NCBI GenBank assembly: GCA_022447925.1
Contig: JAKUTS010000002.1
Location: forward strand, 1 to 64,000
DNA: 64,000 nt
Source of the DNA: SAR202 cluster bacterium
GTDB taxonomy: Bacteria; Chloroflexota; Dehalococcoidia; Lucifugimonadales; UBA2962
Direction of reading: 5' to 3'
Shown: positions 59,671 through 64,000 of the stretch, piece after piece
Layout: each line of letters begins with the position of its first letter
Numbering within the stretch: position 1 is the first letter of the stretch
The notes under the pieces: model-generated
Database searches by the model: none
Told to the model about the DNA's origin: nothing
What the model saw: the letters and a program-made list of their open reading frames with translations, nothing else
Made by a program: the position numbers and the translations under genes

Positions 59671-59832
59671 TCATACTGGGATGAATTCTTCATCAATGCA
59701 GCTTGGCTCAGATTCTAAATGTTTCATTACTTCACTAAAAGATTTTTTCTCTGGGCTATTTCCATTCGATACACGATCATCTTTACTTTCGAATACAGCT
59801 ATCCCTTCCTCAGTTTCATTATCTGGCTTCAT
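59671..59832 (-). pseudogene. downstream half of a possible split small gene (53 codons)
   Basis: ATG at 59832 to TGA at 59671 encodes an acidic, polar 53-residue frame beginning MKPDNETEEGIAVFESK and ending CIDEEFIPV, with normal-looking codons. Its start overlaps the stop of the frame above as TGATG. One extra T in the T5 tract before it would join both frames into one protein of about 90 residues. It is either a coupled two-gene pair, a programmed frameshift, a sequencing indel or a pseudogene. Confidence 0.4.
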
Positions 59833-59942
59833 CAAAAACCGGCAATCATTCCATCGGGAATTCCAATATCCATTGCCTTTAACACACGTTCTTCATGTCC
59901 CAGCTTAACTTTTAATCTAAATATTGGCCGTACATAATGCAA
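59832..59942 (-). pseudogene. upstream half of a possible split small gene (36 codons)
   Basis: An open frame from TTG at 59942 to TGA at 59832 reading HYVRPIFRLKVKLGHEERVL and then KAMDIGIPDGMIAGF. AGGAG directly abuts the TTG with no spacer, while an ATG eight bases after AGGAG is in another frame and stops after seven codons. The start is therefore unexplained. The frame reads like protein and joins the next frame through a T5 tract. No family was recognised. Confidence 0.35.
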
Positions 59943-60077
59943 CTCCTAAAGTTAGTTTGTGAAAATGTTCAAATCTCCTATATATTAAAACAAACCTCAA
60001 ATATGCTTGCTTAGTCTTTGTTATAGAGTAATACTGAATGTACTGCAATATAAAGGCAGCTTAATACAGGTGAATTA

Positions 60078-61175
60078 GTGGAATTTCAAGAAATTTTTAC
60101 CGACTTAATTGCATGGGAGTCATTAATCGCAGTTGCAATATTTGCTGCGTTTTTGATTGGTGCTTTTATTCTCCAGCTAATCATTAAAACCACAGCAAAT
60201 CATATTGGAAAGAAATCACCGAACCATATAGTTCCGGAAATGCTAAAAGCTGCTCGTGGCCCTGCTCTTCTTTTTGCAATAATACTTGGTTTATATCTTT
60301 CAATCTTATCTTTACCTATTGAAGGCATTGAATGGCGGCAGGGAATCACTAAAGCATGGACTATTGGAGTTGTAATATCACTTGTGCAAGCTGCTGTCAG
60401 TGGAACTAGATTCTTTATAAATTGGTATTTAAAAGTTGTAGCGCCTAAAACTACCACTCCATTAGACGACAAGTTGCTGCCTCAAATCAGGCGTATTGTT
60501 CTAATAATTCTATATGCAGTAGGCCTGTTGATTATATTGGATACTTTAGGAGTCTCGATCAGTCCACTGCTCGGAGGTTTAGGTATTACCGGCCTAGCGG
60601 TTGCTTTAGCTCTGCAACCGACTTTAGGTAACTTTTTTGCCGGCACATATGTCACAGCTGATGGAGCTATAAATATTGGCGATTTTATAGAATTGAATGG
60701 AGGACCCGCAGGCAATGTGATCGAAGTTGGTTGGAGAAGCACTAAAATACGAACTATATATAACAACCTTGTAGTTATACCTAACTCAGTACTAGCGGAT
60801 ACTATAGTAACAAATTACCAATCTCCTAATGATGCAATGAGTGTAATAGTTGGATGCGGTGTAAGTTACGACAGCGATTTATCACAAGTAGAATCTATAG
60901 CTTTGGAAACAGCAAGCTCCGTTGTCTCTTCCAGCTCATATGCAGCTGATTTCGATCCAATTGTAAACTTTAAAAGTTTTGGGGATTCCAATATTGATTT
61001 CTATATATTTGCTCGCGCCAAAGATCGTGGTGCATCATTTAAGCTAACTAGTGAACTTATTAAAGCGATTCATGCCGAATTTACCAAACAAAGTATTGAA
61101 ATAAATTACCCTGTAAGAAAGTTGATTTATGAGTCCTTGGATCATTTACCGGAAATACCAACGGCAAAGCCTTGA
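60078..61175 (+). CDS. MscS-family small-conductance mechanosensitive channel
   Basis: 365 residues. Three or four hydrophobic segments occupy the first 190 residues, ending with the pore helix GGLGITGLAVALALQPTLGNFFAG, the Gly/Ala-rich TM3 of MscS. The cytoplasmic beta domain follows (NIGDFIELNGGPAGNVIEVGWRSTKI and VVIPNSVLADTIVTNY). It opens under membrane tension to release solutes after osmotic downshock. The start is a GTG at 60078 shortly after AGGTGA. It is a single gene facing the decarboxylase operon tail to tail, 11 bases apart. Confidence 0.93.
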   Translation: MEFQEIFTDLIAWESLIAVAIFAAFLIGAFILQLIIKTTANHIGKKSPNHIVPEMLKAARGPALLFAIILGLYLSILSLPIEGIEWRQGITKAWTIGVVISLVQAAVSGTRFFINWYLKVVAPKTTTPLDDKLLPQIRRIVLIILYAVGLLIILDTLGVSISPLLGGLGITGLAVALALQPTLGNFFAGTYVTADGAINIGDFIELNGGPAGNVIEVGWRSTKIRTIYNNLVVIPNSVLADTIVTNYQSPNDAMSVIVGCGVSYDSDLSQVESIALETASSVVSSSSYAADFDPIVNFKSFGDSNIDFYIFARAKDRGASFKLTSELIKAIHAEFTKQSIEINYPVRKLIYESLDHLPEIPTAKP

Positions 61176-61186
61176 CCCAATAGCCT

Positions 61187-61642
61187 TTAAGCTAATCCCA
61201 ATATCTTGTCACCGCCCTGAATCTGCTGGCCAGTTGCCACATATATTTCATCAACAATACCTGCCCATTCCGCGCGAAGAGTTTGCTGCATCTTCATAGC
61301 TTCTAAAACACATACCTCGTCTCCAGGCACAACTTGATCTCCCTCTTTCACAGCAATGGATATAATCATCCCTGGCATCGGAGCCGTAAAGTCTTTAATT
61401 GGTCCAGGCGCACTAACCTTTTTGGGAGGTTCAGGTGCTTTTACACTATCTGACTTTAATTCATCTTGTTTAGAGTTTTTGACTTCAGTTGTCGATTCAA
61501 TGGCTATTGGCGGGTCTTCATCTCCGAGTGTAACAGAAACATTATGTCCGTCCACGACCATTTCAATCGGATCAGCATTTATGTCTTTAACTTCAACAGA
61601 ATAAGACTTGCCATCTATTGTTATTTTTATTTTACGTGCCAT
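61187..61642 (-). CDS. biotin carboxyl carrier protein of a membrane decarboxylase
   Basis: 151 residues: an N-terminal beta region, an Ala/Pro/Lys-rich flexible linker (about 60-85), and a C-terminal biotinyl domain with VLEAMKMQQTLRAEWAG, whose Lys carries biotin. The order and size fit the carrier of a Na-translocating oxaloacetate, methylmalonyl-CoA or glutaconyl-CoA decarboxylase. It lies eight bases after the oadB-like gene. The carboxyltransferase (alpha) subunit that would load the biotin is not in the window. Confidence 0.92.
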   Translation of the reverse strand: MARKIKITIDGKSYSVEVKDINADPIEMVVDGHNVSVTLGDEDPPIAIESTTEVKNSKQDELKSDSVKAPEPPKKVSAPGPIKDFTAPMPGMIISIAVKEGDQVVPGDEVCVLEAMKMQQTLRAEWAGIVDEIYVATGQQIQGGDKILGLA

Positions 61643-61650
61643 AAATACAT

Positions 61651-62811
61651 CTACCCAATTAAACTAAGAAATACTCCAGCAACAACCGCTGAGCCAATTA
61701 CACCCGCAACATTTGGTCCTAAAGCATGGTGTAATAAAAAGTTATTTGGATTCTCCTGTTGTCCCATATGATGAGAAATTCTAGCAGCCATTGGTACCGC
61801 AGACACACCAGCAGAACCTATTAAAGGATTAATCTTATCTTTCAGAAACAAATTCATGAATTTTGCAAATAATATTCCACCTGTGGTCCCAGCTGCAAAT
61901 GCAACTAACCCCAGTACTAGTATGAGAACTGTTTCCAGTTTAAATACCAAATCGGCCTGCAACTGTGTTCCTACTGTAAGCATTAACAAAATTGTCGCAA
62001 TATTTAATAATTCATTTGATGCCGCACTAGTTAATCTTGGTACAACTCCACTTTCCTTAAAAAGGTTACCAACAATCAACATTGATATTAAAGGAGCAGC
62101 TCGAGGTACAACTAACAAAATTATTATTAGAGCAATAATTGGGAATATCATTTTTTCAGTTTTTGATACCTCTCTTACAGGCTTCATCACAATAGATCGT
62201 TCTTTTTTTGTTGTTAAAAGTTTCATTATTGGAGGTTGTATGAATGGAACTGCAGCCATATATGTATATGCAATTACTGCTGTTATGCCTAATATATCTG
62301 GAGCAAGGTTCGCTGACAAAAAGATAGTTGTTGGACCGTCAGCTCCTCCGATAATTCCAATTGATGCTGCTTCTCCGAGTGAAAATGTGTCCGCTGCAAC
62401 AAAGTTCAATCCCAATGCTCCCCAGAAAGCTACAAATATCCCAATTTGCGCGGCTGCTCCCAGCAATAATGTTTTCGGATTTGAAATCAGTGGTCCAAAG
62501 TCGGTTAGTGCTCCAATTCCAAGAAAGATTACTGGCGGAAGAATGTTCCAAAACGAAAGTCCATAATGAAATATGACTCCAAATATACCAGCGCCTTGTG
62601 TACCACCTGCATCCGACGGTGAAATCGCAACGCCAGTTAAGGGTAGATTAACGATTAATATTCCTAGACCAATTGGTAGCAGTTCATAGGGTTCCCACTG
62701 TTTGGTTATGGCTAGGAATACAAGCACTAGGCCGACCGCGAGCATAATCGCATCGCGCCAATCGATATTTAAAAGGCCTGTTGACTCTAAAAAACTTATT
62801 AATTCACTCAA
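61651..62811 (-). CDS. sodium-pumping decarboxylase beta subunit (OadB/GcdB/MmdB)
   Basis: A 386-residue integral membrane protein with about nine helices. The family block GGADGPTTIFLSANLAPDIL carries the Asp needed for sodium transport, and YTYMAAVPFIQPPIMKLLTT follows. It removes the carboxyl group from carboxybiotin on the carrier and couples it to Na+ export. The acyl substrate depends on the missing alpha subunit. Its start overlaps the end of the gamma-subunit-like gene by four bases, so translation is coupled. Confidence 0.95.
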   Translation of the reverse strand: MSELISFLESTGLLNIDWRDAIMLAVGLVLVFLAITKQWEPYELLPIGLGILIVNLPLTGVAISPSDAGGTQGAGIFGVIFHYGLSFWNILPPVIFLGIGALTDFGPLISNPKTLLLGAAAQIGIFVAFWGALGLNFVAADTFSLGEAASIGIIGGADGPTTIFLSANLAPDILGITAVIAYTYMAAVPFIQPPIMKLLTTKKERSIVMKPVREVSKTEKMIFPIIALIIILLVVPRAAPLISMLIVGNLFKESGVVPRLTSAASNELLNIATILLMLTVGTQLQADLVFKLETVLILVLGLVAFAAGTTGGILFAKFMNLFLKDKINPLIGSAGVSAVPMAARISHHMGQQENPNNFLLHHALGPNVAGVIGSAVVAGVFLSLIG

Positions 62812-63113
62812 TTTGAGTGGCCTTGTTGGTAATCTTGTGAAGATTTTAAAATGCTTGCAGCTATTACTGCTGCCATCGCACGGTTCTTGTCAACTTCGTC
62901 TGGACCTTTTGCCTCGCTTTTTTTGATCGTACGGTTTGCAAGTTTTATTGACACCCATCCCATCAAAAACGATGAAACCATTAAAATAATCAAAAGACAT
63001 AAAGTGGTACCTGCACCTATAGCAGTAGTAATTAGAGATTGATTAATAAGTGTCTCTGAAATAGTGCATTTACTCCTGAATCTAAAATTGCTAATATTCC
63101 GACGCCCAGCCAC
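62808..63113 (-). CDS. OadG-like gamma subunit of the sodium-pumping decarboxylase, start uncertain
   Basis: A short protein with one membrane helix (TTLCLLIILMVSSFLMGWVSI region), a charged linker, and the C-terminal NRAMAAVIAASILK segment typical of OadG, which anchors and assembles the complex. The longest frame starts at GTG 63113 with no ribosome-binding site. A good AGGAG lies 10 bases before an in-frame ATT near 63063, and the only ATG near it is out of frame (an 8-codon frame). The true start may be ATT or a later codon. It is translationally coupled to oadB. Confidence 0.7.
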   Translation of the reverse strand: MAGRRNISNFRFRSKCTISETLINQSLITTAIGAGTTLCLLIILMVSSFLMGWVSIKLANRTIKKSEAKGPDEVDKNRAMAAVIAASILKSSQDYQQGHSN

Positions 63114-63193
63114 GATAAATCAAAGTGAAGTTTCATCATTAATGAAGTAAAGTCGATTTTACACCAGTAATATAAACAGTATCCAGTTATTAC

Positions 63194-63241
63194 CTGCCAT
63201 ATTATGTCAGATTTATAGTGGTATAAATCTGGCACAGGCAG
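63194..63241. promoter_or_regulatory. nested hairpin in the divergent promoter region of the decarboxylase and pxpA genes
   Basis: A perfect 10-base palindrome arm CAGATTTATA (63208-63217) pairs with TATAAATCTG (63222-63231) over a GTGG loop. An outer CTGCC (63194-63198) pairs with GGCAG (63237-63241). It lies between divergent genes, so an operator or a leader-RNA hairpin of the pxpA transcript is more likely than a terminator. Confidence 0.5.
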
Positions 63242-63291
63242 TTAATCAGCAATATAATTTGTTAACTAAGTAGGAGATAGCACTACAAGTT

Positions 63292-64000
63292 ATGGTTAAA
63301 ACTAAAGTTGATTTCAACAGTGATATCGGCGAAAGCTTTGGGCAATACAAGCTAGGACTAGATGGGGAAATTATTCAACATGTAAGTTCAGTTAATATTG
63401 CCTGCGGTTTTCATGCAGGCGATCCAATGTGGATGAGCAAAACCGTACGGCTTGCTGAAAAAAATGGCGTTGGGATTGGTGCTCATCCTTCTTATCCTGA
63501 TCTACAGGGTTTTGGTAGAAGAAATATGAACATAGAACCGGAAGAAGTGAAAAATGACGTGATATATCAAATTGGAGCATTAACTGGTTTCACTTCAAAT
63601 AAAAAACTTCAACATGTAAAACCACATGGTGCAATGTACAACAATGCAGTAAAAGATGAGAAACTTGCCGCTGCTATCTGCAGCGCAATCATTGAAGTAG
63701 ACTCAAAGTTAATCTTATTAGCATTGTCTGGATCACGTTGGATATCTATAGCCAAAGAAATGGGCCTAAAAGTAGCCCAGGAAGTTTTTGCAGATCGAGC
63801 AATCAATAATGATGGAACTTTAGTGTCTCGATCAATTGATGGATCAGTTCTACATGATCCAGACCTAATAGCAGAAAGATCCTTAAAAATGATAAAACAA
63901 GGATATATTACTTCCATAGACGGTGAAGATGTTGAAGTAGATGCTGACAGCATATGTATGCATGGAGACAACCCTGCAGCCGTGAAAATTGCGGCGGAAG
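63292..64000 (+). CDS. pxpA: LamB/YcsF family 5-oxoprolinase subunit A, cut by window edge
   Basis: The frame is open from ATG 63292 to the end of the window (about 236 codons). The protein starts VDFNSDIGESFGQYKLG, then NIACGFHAGDPMWM, GIGAHPSYPDLQGFGRR, KPHGAMYNNAV and CMHGDNPAAVK, the full set of YcsF landmarks, which include the His and Asp residues of the polysaccharide-deacetylase-like barrel. PxpA acts with PxpB and PxpC in ATP-dependent opening of 5-oxoproline to glutamate. AGGAG lies 15 bases upstream, a long spacing. A gamma-glutamyltransferase-like gene in the window would be a source of 5-oxoproline. Confidence 0.92.
   Translation, partial: MVKTKVDFNSDIGESFGQYKLGLDGEIIQHVSSVNIACGFHAGDPMWMSKTVRLAEKNGVGIGAHPSYPDLQGFGRRNMNIEPEEVKNDVIYQIGALTGFTSNKKLQHVKPHGAMYNNAVKDEKLAAAICSAIIEVDSKLILLALSGSRWISIAKEMGLKVAQEVFADRAINNDGTLVSRSIDGSVLHDPDLIAERSLKMIKQGYITSIDGEDVEVDADSICMHGDNPAAVKIAAE

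Noticed and set aside
59681-59937. two plus-strand frames of 72-75 residues in the gap before mscS
   Set aside because: They have Ser/Phe-rich compositions and no ribosome-binding site. The minus-strand frames over the same bases read more like protein.
61856-62566. 236-residue plus-strand frame
   Set aside because: It is the complement of oadB, whose minus-strand product has family motifs. The frame is open because the hydrophobic codons of a membrane protein rarely give stops on the other strand.

Overview
The window is 64 kb of AT-rich, densely coded bacterial chromosome. Genes sit on both strands in short operons with very small gaps; two convergent pairs even share palindromic stop codons. 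Several traits point to a marine, SAR202-like member of the Chloroflexota. These are coenzyme F420 synthesis genes, many MDR and SDR dehydrogenases, lipoproteins with Val/Glu-repeat or Pro/Thr linkers, substrate-binding proteins without permeases, and a GreA with a long N-terminal extension. This placement is inference: there is no rRNA gene in the window and no search was run. I see no phage, transposon or CRISPR array.

Layout. 1-6.6 kb: the end of cofD, cofC, a Holliday-resolvase-like membrane protein and an HtrA protease face a minus-strand block of aminotransferase, acyl-CoA synthetase and quinone reductase. 6.7-17.4 kb: a plus-strand SAM-metabolism operon behind a SAM-I riboswitch with a clear terminator/antiterminator. 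It encodes an MtnA N-terminal-domain-only protein, MTA phosphorylase, a rhodanese, a PfkB kinase, S-adenosylhomocysteinase, SAM synthetase and a phosphohexomutase, followed by polA and the extended greA. 17.4-21.5 kb: a fused FAD/FeS glycolate-lactate type dehydrogenase and alanine dehydrogenase. 21.5-30 kb: secreted thioredoxin-like lipoproteins, a sulfurtransferase, an SDR, a peroxiredoxin, a gamma-glutamyltransferase and a TPP enzyme, then two overlapping membrane microproteins and a three-way-junction RNA candidate. 30-31 kb: GIY-YIG protein, YajQ and a 33-residue lysine-rich protein.

31-41.9 kb is catabolic and accessory: dehydrogenases, an orphan family-5 solute-binding lipoprotein behind an array of repeated motifs, a ketopantoate-reductase-like protein, a dimethylformamidase-like protein with a LamG domain, a phosphotriesterase-like hydrolase and a reduced glycine-betaine-type binding protein. 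41.9-48.6 kb is a tight minus-strand operon: citrate/methylcitrate synthase, PrpF-like isomerase, Aquifex-type aconitase, MetE-like protein and C69 peptidase. 48.6-64 kb holds an SDR, tRNA-Asp, an Smr protein, beta-propeller and Kelch lipoproteins, a zinc-ribbon acyltransferase, a Gfo/Idh-like protein with an altered active-site motif, tRNA-Thr, an orphan molybdenum hydroxylase subunit, an aldo/keto reductase, a broken or overlapping small gene, MscS, a sodium-pumping decarboxylase set and the start of pxpA.

The strongest leads are the SAM-riboswitch operon with its MtnA half-protein, the three-way-junction RNA next to microproteins, the four-site motif array upstream of the binding-protein gene, the dispersed repeat shared by two intergenic regions 4.2 kb apart, the domain-extended GreA and the citrate/aconitase/PrpF/MetE/C69 operon.
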